DNA from: Clostridium sp. MB40-C1
GTDB taxonomy: Bacteria > Bacillota > Clostridia > Clostridiales > Clostridiaceae
Direction of reading: 5' to 3'
Assembly (NCBI RefSeq): GCF_030913655.1
Contig: NZ_CP133189.1
Coordinates: 2,604,001 to 2,668,000 of the forward strand
Length of the DNA: 64,000 nt
In this document: positions 1-7,386 of the stretch, piece after piece
Position numbering within the stretch: position 1 is the stretch's first letter
Layout: each line of letters opens with the position of its first letter
Notes under the pieces: model-generated
The model's database searches: none
What the model was told of the DNA's origin: nothing
The model's input: only the letters and a program-made list of their open reading frames with translations
Made by a program: the position numbers and the translations under genes

Positions 1-386
1 GGTATATTTATTATTCCTCTAGGCTTTTCTCTACATCCTGTAGCTATTATAATAGCTTTTGCTTCAATTTCTGTTACTCCATTCTCTCCATTCACTAGAG
101 TCAAAGTTGTATCGCTTATATTTAAAACCGTAGTATCTAACTTATATTCAATTTTTAATTTTTTTAGTTTGTAAATAAAATTCTCAACATATTCGGGTCC
201 TGTTAGCTTTTCATTAAAAGTCCTCTCGCCATATCCGGCATGAATGCATTGATTAAGAACGCCTCCTAGCTGGCCCTCTCTTTCTAAAATTAATACCTTA
301 TCCACACCTTCTTCTTTTGAACTTATAGCCGCTGCTAGCCCTGCTGGGCCTCCACCTATTATGACTATATCATACTCTTTTGTCAT
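1..386 (-). CDS. NAD(P)/FAD-dependent oxidoreductase, 3' part missing (window edge)
   Basis: Only the first 128 codons are present; the gene runs off the left edge. The protein opens with a Rossmann FAD-binding motif (IIGGGPAGLAAA, about residues 8-19), then GQLGGVLNQCIHAGYG and a later IIIATG nucleotide-binding strand. The NQCIHxGxG stretch is what I know from the pyridine-nucleotide-disulfide-type oxidoreductases encoded beside glycerol-3-phosphate dehydrogenase (glp operons) in Firmicutes. That role is family knowledge, since the neighbouring gene is outside the window. The start at 386 is preceded by a GGGGGA ribosome binding site. A thioredoxin-reductase-like enzyme is the main alternative, but no CxxC is seen in the visible part. 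Confidence 0.8.
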   Translation of the reverse strand, partial: MTKEYDIVIIGGGPAGLAAAISSKEEGVDKVLILEREGQLGGVLNQCIHAGYGERTFNEKLTGPEYVENFIYKLKKLKIEYKLDTTVLNISDTTLTLVNGENGVTEIEAKAIIIATGCREKPRGIINI

Positions 387-493
387 CTTTATCCCCCATT
401 CTAAAACTACTGATAACAAAAATATTATAACACTAACTAAGAAATTAAGACTATTAAAGATTTATTTCTAGTAAAATTATTTTTTGAATGTAT

Positions 494-522
494 TTGAATA
501 TAGTTTATATAAATGGTATAAT
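494..522 (+). promoter_or_regulatory. sigma-A type promoter for the metal-binding lipoprotein gene
   Basis: A TTGAAT -35 box (494-499) and a perfect TATAAT -10 box (517-522) are separated by 17 bases, 55 bases upstream of the ATG at 578. The spacing and boxes match the vegetative consensus. Confidence 0.7.
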
Positions 523-530
523 TACCCTAC

Positions 531-555
531 TATTATGCAAATGAGTTGCATTATT
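531..555. promoter_or_regulatory. palindromic operator candidate at the transcription start
   Basis: Two 10-base arms centred on TGCAA / TTGCA and separated by five bases form an imperfect inverted repeat (8 of 10 positions pair) just downstream of the -10 box. The location, over the expected start of transcription of a metal-uptake gene, fits a repressor site such as a Fur/Zur-family regulator. The regulator is inferred, not shown. Confidence 0.4.
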
Positions 556-577
556 ATTTTCTTATAGGAGGTCTGTA

Positions 578-1465
578 ATGAAAAAACATATAAAATTTAT
601 ATTATTAGCTTCTTTTATTGTTTCATGTAACATTTTAATTGGGTGCTCTAAAAACGCAACTACTTCTAATGTTGAAAAAAACAATAAAATTCCCATTTCA
701 GTATCTATAGTACCACAAGAAACCTTTGTAAAAGCAGTTGGAAAAAATTTAGTAGATGTAGTTACAATGATTCCATCTGGTCAAAGCCCTGAAAATTTTC
801 AACCTACACCTGATCTTTTAGAGAAATTTAGTAAATCCAAATTATATTTTTCTATAGGTGTGCCTACTGAAAAAACATCTATTATACCTAAAGCATCCGA
901 CTTAAATCCTAATATCAAAATTATTAACTTAGAAAAGGTAGTGCAAAGTCACTATCCTGATAGAGAATTTTCACCTGGTATGAGAGATCCTCACATTTGG
1001 TTATCTCCAAAGAGAGTAAAGGTTATGATAGATTCTATAAAAGATGAGCTTTGTAAAATAGACCCCCCTAATAAATCTTTTTATGAAAAAAATGCAAAAG
1101 ACTATATAAACAATCTCAATAAGATTGATAAGGATATACACTCTTCTTTATCACATTTAAAAAATAAGGCCATTATAGTGTATCATCCCGCATTTGGTTA
1201 TTTTTGTGATGACTACGGATTAGAAATGATACCTTTAGAAAAAGATGGAAAGGAATCTACAGTGCAAGATTTACAACAATCCATAACTTACGCAAAAGAA
1301 AAACATATAAAAGTTATCTTCTATCAAGCAGAAGTAGATAGTAAACAATCTAAAACTTTTGCTGATGAAATAGGTGGAAGATCTGAACTAGTAGAACCTC
1401 TTTCTGCTGACTACATCAAAAATCTTCAAACAATGTGTGATACATTTAAAAAAGCCTTGGAGTAA
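578..1465 (+). CDS. metal ABC transporter substrate-binding lipoprotein (ZnuA/TroA family)
   Basis: 295 residues. A signal peptide ends in a lipobox (LIGC, Cys23), so the protein should be lipid-anchored outside the membrane. It has the two-lobed TroA/ZnuA fold signatures: DPHIWLSP with His139, YHPAFGYF with His203, and an acidic site near AEVD (about 252). The first metal-ligand His of ZnuA (GxxPHxYEP) is replaced: the equivalent stretch reads SPENFQPTP (70-77). Proteins with this variant exist in clostridia as stand-alone cation-binding lipoproteins. No permease or ATPase gene is adjacent, so it must use partners encoded elsewhere. A GGAGG ribosome binding site precedes the start. Zn or Mn is the likely ligand; which one cannot be decided here. 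Confidence 0.85.
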   Translation: MKKHIKFILLASFIVSCNILIGCSKNATTSNVEKNNKIPISVSIVPQETFVKAVGKNLVDVVTMIPSGQSPENFQPTPDLLEKFSKSKLYFSIGVPTEKTSIIPKASDLNPNIKIINLEKVVQSHYPDREFSPGMRDPHIWLSPKRVKVMIDSIKDELCKIDPPNKSFYEKNAKDYINNLNKIDKDIHSSLSHLKNKAIIVYHPAFGYFCDDYGLEMIPLEKDGKESTVQDLQQSITYAKEKHIKVIFYQAEVDSKQSKTFADEIGGRSELVEPLSADYIKNLQTMCDTFKKALE

Positions 1466-1482
1466 AACTCCAAGGCTTTTTA
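1449..1482 (+). terminator. rho-independent terminator after the metal-binding lipoprotein
   Basis: A perfect stem of about 15 bp (arms 1449-1463 and 1467-1481) with a three-base loop and a T-run. The stop codon of the upstream gene lies at the tip of the hairpin. Confidence 0.9.
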
Positions 1483-1536
1483 GTAATTAATTTAGCTTTC
1501 GCAACGAAAATAACTGGGAAAGTTAAATTAATTACT
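1482..1536. repeat. 19-bp inverted repeat following the terminator
   Basis: Arms 1482-1500 and 1518-1536 pair over 19 positions with one G-T mismatch and a 17-base loop. It has no T-tract, so it is not an ordinary terminator. The rest of the stretch to 1767 is AT-rich with no coding signal that I can see. Confidence 0.5.
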
Positions 1537-1767
1537 ATCCTATAGTGTTACCAAAATAGTAAATCATTCTATTATAAAACCTAAATAAATAGAGTGCTTT
1601 TACAATTAATATCTATCTTTAAATTGACTATGAAATTTGCTTAAGTGAATAATCTCTGAAACTTTGTCAATAATTTAAATAACCTACTAAAGATTAAAAA
1701 ATCATTTGCAAAAGATGCTAATTTATATAAGCCCGATTTATGCAATTATTTTAAAGGGGGAATTATA

Positions 1768-1935
1768 ATGAAGCATCTAACAGTAGGCATTTTTGCATTA
1801 TCCATACTTACACTTTCTATACATTATAAAGTAATAAAAATAGATATGACAATTCTCCACAAAAATGTATGGAATATTATTGTATGGATAGCTAGTCTAA
1901 CACTAGGAGTGATAATATCCTCTTGGCTTAAGTAG
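1768..1935 (+). CDS. small hydrophobic membrane protein, 55 residues, unknown function
   Basis: A 55-codon reading frame starts at an ATG eight bases after a strong AAAGGGGG ribosome binding site and ends in TAG. It is followed at once by a clear terminator, so the frame has the full signals of a gene. The translation shows two hydrophobic segments (about residues 4-18 and 36-52) joined by a short polar stretch with KIDM and HKN, and ends in SSWLK. This suggests a two-pass membrane peptide. I do not recognise a family. It could be a small membrane regulator or a toxin-like peptide, but nothing in the sequence decides this. Confidence 0.6.
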   Translation: MKHLTVGIFALSILTLSIHYKVIKIDMTILHKNVWNIIVWIASLTLGVIISSWLK

Positions 1936-1940
1936 ACTAG

Positions 1941-1972
1941 AGGGCAACTTCTATTACTAGAAGTTGCCTTTT
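1941..1972 (+). terminator. terminator after the 55-residue membrane protein gene
   Basis: A perfect 10-bp stem (1943-1952 with 1959-1968), a six-base loop and a following T-run, starting six bases after the stop codon. Confidence 0.85.
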
Positions 1973-2027
1973 GCAGGCAGATTTATAGAAAGCTATTTTT
2001 ATAAATATAAGATTTTTCTATAAAAAC

Positions 2028-2091
2028 AGTGATTCTTAAGTATATGTTTTTGGCAGACAACCAGAAAACAACCAAATACTTAAAAATCACT
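2028..2091. repeat. imperfect inverted repeat
   Basis: Arms 2028-2043 and 2076-2091 match over 16 bases with one mismatch around a 32-base spacer. There is no T-run and no gene in it. It lies in the non-coding stretch 1936-2358, which also holds tRNA-Trp, its promoter and two hairpins. Confidence 0.4.
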
Positions 2092-2110
2092 ATAAAATAA
2101 ACTGCATTAT

Positions 2111-2142
2111 AAAAGCCAGTAACCTTTATAGTTACTGGCTTT
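2111..2142 (-). terminator. terminator downstream of tRNA-Trp
   Basis: A 12-bp perfect stem (arms about 2112-2123 and 2131-2142) lies six bases beyond the CCA end of the tRNA, with T-rich flanks on both strands, so it may work in both directions. Confidence 0.75.
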
Positions 2143-2147
2143 ATATC

Positions 2148-2223
2148 TGGCAGGGGCACCAGGACTCGAACCCGGAACCAATGGTTTTGGAGACCACTAC
2201 TCTACCAATTGAGCCATACCCCT
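2148..2223 (-). tRNA. tRNA-Trp (anticodon CCA)
   Basis: The minus strand folds into a 76-nt cloverleaf with an AGGGGTA/TGCCCCT acceptor stem, D-arm GGCTCAATTGGTAGAG, anticodon loop CTCCAAA (CCA reads UGG), T-arm GGGTTCGAGTCC and an encoded CCA end. Confidence 0.97.
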
Positions 2224-2237
2224 TCGACACGAAAATT

Positions 2238-2266
2238 ATTATAACATGATTCTCCAATATATGCAA
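2238..2266 (-). promoter_or_regulatory. promoter of tRNA-Trp
   Basis: On the minus strand TTGCAT (2266-2261) and TATAAT (2243-2238) are spaced by 17 bases, ending 14 bases before the tRNA 5' end. Confidence 0.75.
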
Positions 2267-2286
2267 TAGTTTTTTTTATTTTCTTT

Positions 2287-2332
2287 AATTATGGTTTTGG
2301 AATGATATCTTTTAAATTCCAAAACCATAATT
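2287..2332. repeat. perfect 17-bp inverted repeat, possible terminator
   Basis: Arms 2287-2303 and 2316-2332 pair perfectly. It lies just beyond the stop of the CBS-ACT gene, but the strand reading out of that gene is A-rich rather than T-rich after the stem, so termination is uncertain. Confidence 0.5.
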
Positions 2333-2358
2333 TTAAAACCTTAATTCTAAAATCTCAC

Positions 2359-2982
2359 TTAAATTTCAACATTAAATCCAGCTTCTTTTAATTTTTTTAA
2401 TATTATATCAAAATTTTCTTCCTCAATTCTCACAACAATTTCTCTTAAATTAAAAGCACTTTTAGGATTAAAAACTACAATGCTTATAACATCTCCTTTA
2501 TTCTGTGCTATTATTTTTGTAATTTTTGAAATCTGACCTTTATATTCATGAGTTATTATAGACATTTTTCTACCTTGATTTACACCTAATATCTCTGTAA
2601 ATTCATGAAATATTGCTTTATACGTTATAATACCATGAAATTTATTATATTTATCAACCACTCCTACAAATGGTATATTGCGTTTTGCAAGCAATGGAGT
2701 TACATCTTCTAATTCTTCATTTGGTCTTACAATTGGTACGTCTGTTTTCATTAACTCTTCTACCTGTGTGTTTAACATCAAGTTTTCTCTATCTTCTACC
2801 TTTTCTAATAAAAATTCATATATATTTACTTTTGCTATATAACCATAAAATTTATCTCCAATACATACGGGAATAGATAAAGTCTTATTTTTATTAATTA
2901 ATTCAAGGGCCTCTTTTATACACTCATAAGGTGATATAGTAGTTAATTTTTCCTTACCTAATAGCAAATTACTCACTAACAT
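2359..2982 (-). CDS. CBS-domain pair plus ACT domain protein (AcuB-like)
   Basis: 207 residues. Two CBS motifs occupy about residues 1-135 (ISPYECIKEALELI...SIPVC and TDVPIVRPNEELEDV...NIPFVGVVD...GIITYKAIF). A C-terminal ACT-like domain follows from about 140, with alternating strands in SIITHEYKGQISKITKIIAQNKGDVISIVVF. This is the layout of the AcuB-type regulatory proteins, cytosolic sensors of adenosine nucleotides or amino acids. The ligand is unknown. It is a single gene with a GGGGG ribosome binding site, flanked by a tRNA and a divergent HD-GYP gene. No catalytic domain is present. Confidence 0.85.
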   Translation of the reverse strand: MLVSNLLLGKEKLTTISPYECIKEALELINKNKTLSIPVCIGDKFYGYIAKVNIYEFLLEKVEDRENLMLNTQVEELMKTDVPIVRPNEELEDVTPLLAKRNIPFVGVVDKYNKFHGIITYKAIFHEFTEILGVNQGRKMSIITHEYKGQISKITKIIAQNKGDVISIVVFNPKSAFNLREIVVRIEEENFDIILKKLKEAGFNVEI

Positions 2983-3171
2983 AGTAGAATCCCCCTTTAC
3001 TACATTCTATTAAGAATAATATATTTTATTTCTATATTAATATGTATATATCCTTCTATTTAAAAATATTTTTAAATACAGTACTTATTAATAAGCATTA
3101 TTTTATAATTTACAATAATGTGGTAAAATTATTTTGGAGTAATATGCTTATAATTTAAAAGGAGTATAGAT

Positions 3172-4413
3172 ATGAGAATAAGTTTAGATAAAACAATACT
3201 AGCTATGGCTATAGCACTTGATCTTGCAGAAATAAATTCTATAGAAGATACATATGTTATAGAAAATGTATCAAAAATAAATTATTCAGAACATGAATTC
3301 TTTCATCATTCTAAAAGAACAGCCTACATTGCTATTAAAATAGCTACAGAACTAAATTTAGATACAGAAAGCATGCAATGTTTATATATTTCTTCTCTTC
3401 TACATGATATAGGAGTTACCTCCTCTGTTAGTTTAACTAAAAATCATACTTCTGAAAAATTTATAAAACAGCACTGTGTTGATGGTGCAAACATATTAAA
3501 TCCCTTTCCTGTATTTAATGATATTTCAGATATTATTTTATATCATCATGAAAATTATAACGGTACAGGAGCTATGGGACTGAAAAAGGATGAAATTCCT
3601 ATCATAAGCCAAATTATAAGAATAGCGGATCTTATAGAGTTGTCTTACAAAGAAAAAGTTCCTTCTTTTAAACAAAGAGATTATATTATAGATTGGATAA
3701 AATCAAAAGAAAATATAATATTTTCCAGTGAAATGGTGAATGCATTTCTTACCTTATCACAAAAGGATAGTTTTTGGTTTGATGTTGAAAATGTTGCTTT
3801 TATAGACTATATTCTTTTATATAATTCTCCACATCTAGATATATACTTAAATCTACAAGATTTTGAAAAAATAGCTGAAATTTTTTCAAGAATAATAGAT
3901 TCTAAAAGCAAATTTACTGCTGAACATTCAAAAGGAATTGCTTATTTAGCTTACAAAATTTCAAAGCATATAGGATATTCTAAGGAAAAATGTACCAAAA
4001 TGAAAATAGCCGGTCTTCTTCATGATATCGGTAAATTAGCTATTCCTTCAAAAATTTTAGATAAAAATGGTCCTTTGACTAAGAATGAATTTTCTATAAT
4101 CAAAACTCACGTATATTATACAGCAATTATATTAAATAAAATTGAGGATATACCTGAAATAAGTGAATGGGCATCTAATCATCATGAAAAAATAAATGGT
4201 GATGGATATCCTAATAGACTTAATGGAGATAATTTATCAGAGGAATCCAGAATTATAGCCGTATGTGATATATATCAAGCATTAACTGAAGATAGACCTT
4301 ATAGGAAAGGCTTGAATATACATAAAGCTATATCTATAATGGATGAAATGTCAGAAAAAAATTATATTTGTAAAAATGCTTTAAACCATTTAAAAGACAT
4401 TGTGTTAAAATAA
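3172..4413 (+). CDS. tandem HD / HD-GYP domain protein, probable cyclic dinucleotide phosphodiesterase
   Basis: 413 residues with two HD-superfamily domains and no transmembrane or sensor domain. Domain 1 (about 38-165) has His-Asp at LLHDIG (76-81) and HHENYNGTG (125-133), but AM where GYP is expected. Domain 2 (about 245-410) is a canonical HD-GYP domain: EHS (251-253), LLHDIGK (282-288), HHEKINGDGYP (337-347) and CDIYQALTEDRPYR. HD-GYP enzymes linearise cyclic di-GMP or related dinucleotides; that activity is expected for domain 2 and open for domain 1. A GGAG ribosome binding site precedes the ATG. There is no clear terminator before tsaE 90 bases downstream, so read-through is possible. 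Confidence 0.85.
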   Translation: MRISLDKTILAMAIALDLAEINSIEDTYVIENVSKINYSEHEFFHHSKRTAYIAIKIATELNLDTESMQCLYISSLLHDIGVTSSVSLTKNHTSEKFIKQHCVDGANILNPFPVFNDISDIILYHHENYNGTGAMGLKKDEIPIISQIIRIADLIELSYKEKVPSFKQRDYIIDWIKSKENIIFSSEMVNAFLTLSQKDSFWFDVENVAFIDYILLYNSPHLDIYLNLQDFEKIAEIFSRIIDSKSKFTAEHSKGIAYLAYKISKHIGYSKEKCTKMKIAGLLHDIGKLAIPSKILDKNGPLTKNEFSIIKTHVYYTAIILNKIEDIPEISEWASNHHEKINGDGYPNRLNGDNLSEESRIIAVCDIYQALTEDRPYRKGLNIHKAISIMDEMSEKNYICKNALNHLKDIVLK

Positions 4414-4432
4414 GGCTATGTTTTAAAAAATT
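4411..4432. repeat. 22-bp dispersed repeat, copy 1
   Basis: The 22 bases beginning at the stop codon of the HD-GYP gene occur again without mismatch at 46464-46485. The flanks differ. Confidence 0.6.
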
Positions 4433-4506
4433 GTTGATTTCGTATAATTTCAAAAACAAAGCTCAAATAAAATATTAATAAAGAGTTTAATTAGGAGTGA
4501 ATAATT

Positions 4507-4965
4507 ATGGAATTCATAGTTAATAGTGTAGAAGATACTATGGCTCTAGGACTTCAAATAGGTGAAAGAGTGCATAAAGGAGACATAATATGCCTTATCG
4601 GAGACTTGGGAACGGGTAAAACCCATATTACTAAAGGTATAGCACAAGGTCTTCAAATAGAAGATTACATAACAAGTCCAACTTTTAATATAGTAAATGA
4701 ACATGAAGGCAGAATTAAATTATATCATTTTGATGTATATCGTGTTAATGATCCAGATGAAATTGAAGCTATTGGTTTTGATGAATATATTTTTGGTGAT
4801 GGAGTAAGTGTTATTGAATGGGCAAACTATATCGAAGAGTTGATACCATATGACCACCTAAGAATAACTATAGAAAAACTTCCTGATATGGGCGTAAACT
4901 ATAGAAAAATCACTATTACCTATAATAGTGATAGATATAATTATGTAAAGGAGATTGAAATATGA
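4507..4965 (+). CDS. tsaE: tRNA threonylcarbamoyladenosine biosynthesis ATPase TsaE
   Basis: 152 residues, the usual family length. Walker A is GDLGTGKTHITKG (about 33-45), followed by TSPTFNIVNEHEG and the HFDVYR and DGVSVIEWANY motifs typical of TsaE/YdiB. TsaE is the ATPase that drives turnover of the TsaB-TsaD complex making t6A37 in ANN-decoding tRNAs. It is the first gene of a tight three-gene operon: its stop overlaps the start of tsaB by four bases. TsaD itself is not in this window. Confidence 0.95.
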   Translation: MEFIVNSVEDTMALGLQIGERVHKGDIICLIGDLGTGKTHITKGIAQGLQIEDYITSPTFNIVNEHEGRIKLYHFDVYRVNDPDEIEAIGFDEYIFGDGVSVIEWANYIEELIPYDHLRITIEKLPDMGVNYRKITITYNSDRYNYVKEIEI

Positions 4966-5678
4966 GGATTCTCAGTTTAGATTCATCTACAACAAGTGCA
5001 ACTTGTGCAATATTAGAAGATAATAAGTTACTTGGAGAAACAACTCTTAATGATAAAAAACAGCATTCTATTATAATAATGCCACAAATAGATTGTTTAT
5101 TGAAAAGCTTAAATTTAAGCATAAAAGATATAGATGGCTTTGTTGTATCAAAAGGTCCTGGTTCTTTTACAGGCTTAAGAATTGGAATTGCCACAATAAA
5201 AGGATTGGCTCAAGGAACTAAAAAACCTTTTGTAGGTATTTCAACCTTAGATGCTCTTGCATACAACTTAGCATATACTTCTGGAATTATATGTCCTATA
5301 ATAGATGCATTGAGAGATAATGTGTATACTGCTTTATATAAATTTAATGGAGAAAAATTAGAAAGATTAACAGATTACATGGCTATACATATAGATGAGT
5401 TAATTTCAATTATTAAAGGATATGATCCATCTAACATTAGTTTTATTGGAGATGCTCTGCCAAAATTCAGAGCAAAATTAGAGCAAAGTTTTGAAAAAGT
5501 AACCTTCGCTCCTACTCATTTAAATGTTGCAAAAGCATCTTCTTTAGGGGAACTTGGTTTATTAGAACTCTTAGATGAACATAGTGATAATATCTTAAGT
5601 TTTTCACCTATTTATATCAGAAAGTCTCAAGCTGAAAGAGAATATGAAAATAGAACAGGAATGAGTATAGATGAATGA
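4962..5678 (+). CDS. tsaB: tRNA threonylcarbamoyladenosine biosynthesis protein TsaB
   Basis: 238 residues of the ASKHA fold. The opening MRILSLDSSTTSATCAI, and SKGPGSFTGLRIGIATIKGLA (about 64-84), are diagnostic of TsaB/YeaZ. TsaB lacks ATPase activity and serves as the scaffold partner of TsaD in t6A synthesis. It is translationally coupled to tsaE upstream and to rimI downstream, whose start overlaps its end by eight bases. Gene order tsaE-tsaB-rimI is common in Firmicutes, usually with tsaD following; here a terminator follows instead. Confidence 0.95.
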   Translation: MRILSLDSSTTSATCAILEDNKLLGETTLNDKKQHSIIIMPQIDCLLKSLNLSIKDIDGFVVSKGPGSFTGLRIGIATIKGLAQGTKKPFVGISTLDALAYNLAYTSGIICPIIDALRDNVYTALYKFNGEKLERLTDYMAIHIDELISIIKGYDPSNISFIGDALPKFRAKLEQSFEKVTFAPTHLNVAKASSLGELGLLELLDEHSDNILSFSPIYIRKSQAEREYENRTGMSIDE

Positions 5679-6141
5679 TTTTGAAATATCCCTTATTGAA
5701 GAAAAAGATACTCCTGAGGTTTTAAATATAAATAACCTTTGTTTTAACCCTCCATGGAGTTTAGAATCACTGCAAAACGAAATAAAAAATAACTTTTCAA
5801 AATACATAGTATTAAAGAAAAAAAATAAAGTTATAGGATATGCAGGAATATGGCTTATTATAGATGAAGCTCATATAACTAACATAGCTGTACATCCAGA
5901 TTACAGAAATATTGGCTGTGGAAATATATTAATGGATGAAGTAATAAACTTATGTAAACAACGTAATGTACCATCCATAACATTAGAAGTACGATTCAAT
6001 AACACTCCGGCCATAAACTTATACAAAAAATTTGGATTTATAGAGGAAGGTTTAAGAAAAAATTACTATGAGGACAATATAGATGCACTAGTTATGTGGA
6101 AGAGAGATGTATTAAGTAGTACGAATTTTTTCAATCAATGA
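5671..6141 (+). CDS. rimI: ribosomal-protein-alanine N-acetyltransferase RimI (GNAT)
   Basis: 156 residues, a single GNAT domain. The acetyl-CoA binding motif A is visible as IAVHPDYRNIGCGNILMDEVI (about 71-91), followed by the motif B strand SITLEVRFNNTPAINLYKKFGF and the C-terminal YYEDNIDALVMW typical of RimI. It acetylates the N-terminal amine of ribosomal protein S18 in characterised bacteria. It is the last gene of the tsaE-tsaB-rimI unit and overlaps tsaB by eight bases. Confidence 0.93.
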   Translation: MNDFEISLIEEKDTPEVLNINNLCFNPPWSLESLQNEIKNNFSKYIVLKKKNKVIGYAGIWLIIDEAHITNIAVHPDYRNIGCGNILMDEVINLCKQRNVPSITLEVRFNNTPAINLYKKFGFIEEGLRKNYYEDNIDALVMWKRDVLSSTNFFNQ

Positions 6142-6220
6142 ATAGCAAAACTTGCATTTAACCGAATGTAACTATATAGTTTTAAAATCATGAATTTTTC
6201 TCAATTAAAAAATTTAAGAT

Positions 6221-6277
6221 AAAAGAGACTTAGTACAGAAGTATAATGAATTTCTGTATTAAGCCTCTTTTTATTTT
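6221..6277 (+). terminator. terminator of the tsaE-tsaB-rimI operon
   Basis: A long imperfect stem (arms about 6221-6241 and 6251-6272, one mismatch and G-U pairs) ends in a T-rich tail. Confidence 0.75.
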
Positions 6278-6375
6278 ACATTTAGTTCTAATATTAGTCT
6301 CTGGTTTAAAAGAATGTTGTTTTTTAATTATACTAAATCAACAATTTACTAAAACATAACTAATATTATTATTTT

Positions 6376-7011
6376 TTATTGGTTGTTCCAAGCGCTTTTT
6401 CTATTATCCTTTAACACTTCTTCATTATGAAGCATTGGAGAAACACTCTTATATACTGGGAAAGTTACTAATGATACTATAATACCTTTTAATAAATTAA
6501 ATGGTAATATTGATAATAGCACTAAATCTTTAACACTTTTTATATTAGGATTCATTGCTGCTCCCATTCCTACAAAAGCTTCTATTGGAGCTTTAAATGC
6601 CTTCGCATACAAAGGTAATAAGATAGAATAGTTTAATACTGATGCACATAATGACATTACAACTGTTCCTGTAAGTAATCCTAAAATAGCTGTTTTTCTA
6701 GACTTCTTTAATCTATATACCATTCCTGCTATTATAACAAAAATTGAACCAACTAAAAAATTTGCAATTTCTCCTACAAATCCAGTTTGTGTTCCTTTAA
6801 AAACTATATGAAGCACATTTTTAAATAATTCAATAAACACACCCGCTACTGGACCCAATGCAAAAGTACCTAAAAGTGCAGGAAGGTCACTTAAATCAAT
6901 CTGTAGGAAGCTTGGAAAAATCGGTAATGGAAACTCTAAAAACATAAGTACAAATGCCATTACAGATAAAAGCGAAATCTTGATCATTTTGTTTAAATTT
7001 GTTTGTTTCAT
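6376..7011 (-). CDS. ribU: riboflavin ECF transporter substrate-binding membrane protein RibU
   Basis: 211 residues, almost wholly hydrophobic with about six membrane spans. The sequence fits the RibU S component of energy-coupling-factor transporters (early PLPIFPSFLQIDLSDLPALLGTFALGPVAGVFIELFKN). The S component binds riboflavin and docks on a shared EcfAAT module encoded elsewhere. The identification is reinforced by the FMN riboswitch in its leader, which should switch the gene off when flavin is abundant. The start has a GGGGGAA ribosome binding site. It is a single-gene transcription unit. Confidence 0.93.
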   Translation of the reverse strand: MKQTNLNKMIKISLLSVMAFVLMFLEFPLPIFPSFLQIDLSDLPALLGTFALGPVAGVFIELFKNVLHIVFKGTQTGFVGEIANFLVGSIFVIIAGMVYRLKKSRKTAILGLLTGTVVMSLCASVLNYSILLPLYAKAFKAPIEAFVGMGAAMNPNIKSVKDLVLLSILPFNLLKGIIVSLVTFPVYKSVSPMLHNEEVLKDNRKSAWNNQ

Positions 7012-7059
7012 ATTATTTCCCCCTTATTATGAATAATCTCCAAGGGTATGGCAGATGTA

Positions 7060-7096
7060 AAATAAAAAGCCCTGACAAGATTGGTCAGGGCAAAAA
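7060..7096 (-). terminator. expression-platform terminator of the FMN riboswitch
   Basis: An 8-bp GC-rich stem (7084-7091 with 7070-7077) followed on the minus strand by a T-run, lying between the aptamer and ribU. Premature termination is the expected mode of control. Confidence 0.85.
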
Positions 7097-7119
7097 ATCA
7101 CATACATCAAAACCAATAT

Positions 7120-7231
7120 CTTCTACCATCCAGACTATATACTGTCGGTTCTGGAATTTAACCAGATCAACCACATTAACGTAGCTCGCGGACTATACCG
7201 CCGGTCGGGAATCACACCCTGCCCTGAAGAT
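7120..7231 (-). ncRNA. FMN riboswitch (RFN element)
   Basis: The minus strand carries the conserved RFN blocks in order: ATCTTCAGGGCAGGGTG, ATTCCCGACCGGCGGT, AGTCCGCGAGC, the GATCTGGT...CCAGAACCGACAGT arm and AGTCTGGATGGTAGAAG. It precedes ribU and an intrinsic terminator. Confidence 0.97.
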
Positions 7232-7260
7232 ACAAACTTAATTATTAAATTTATAATTTT

Positions 7261-7289
7261 ATTATACATAAATACATTTTAAAATACAA
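7261..7289 (-). promoter_or_regulatory. promoter of the FMN riboswitch-ribU unit
   Basis: On the minus strand TTGTAT (7289-7284) and TATAAT (7266-7261) are separated by 17 bases and end 29 bases before the aptamer. Confidence 0.7.
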
Positions 7290-7386
7290 CTAAATGCATA
7301 ATAATTTTTATAGTTATTTGAGACAATAAATGTTAACTTTGTACAATTTTCAAAACAACACTCTTTAAAAAAGATTCGTTTTAAGA

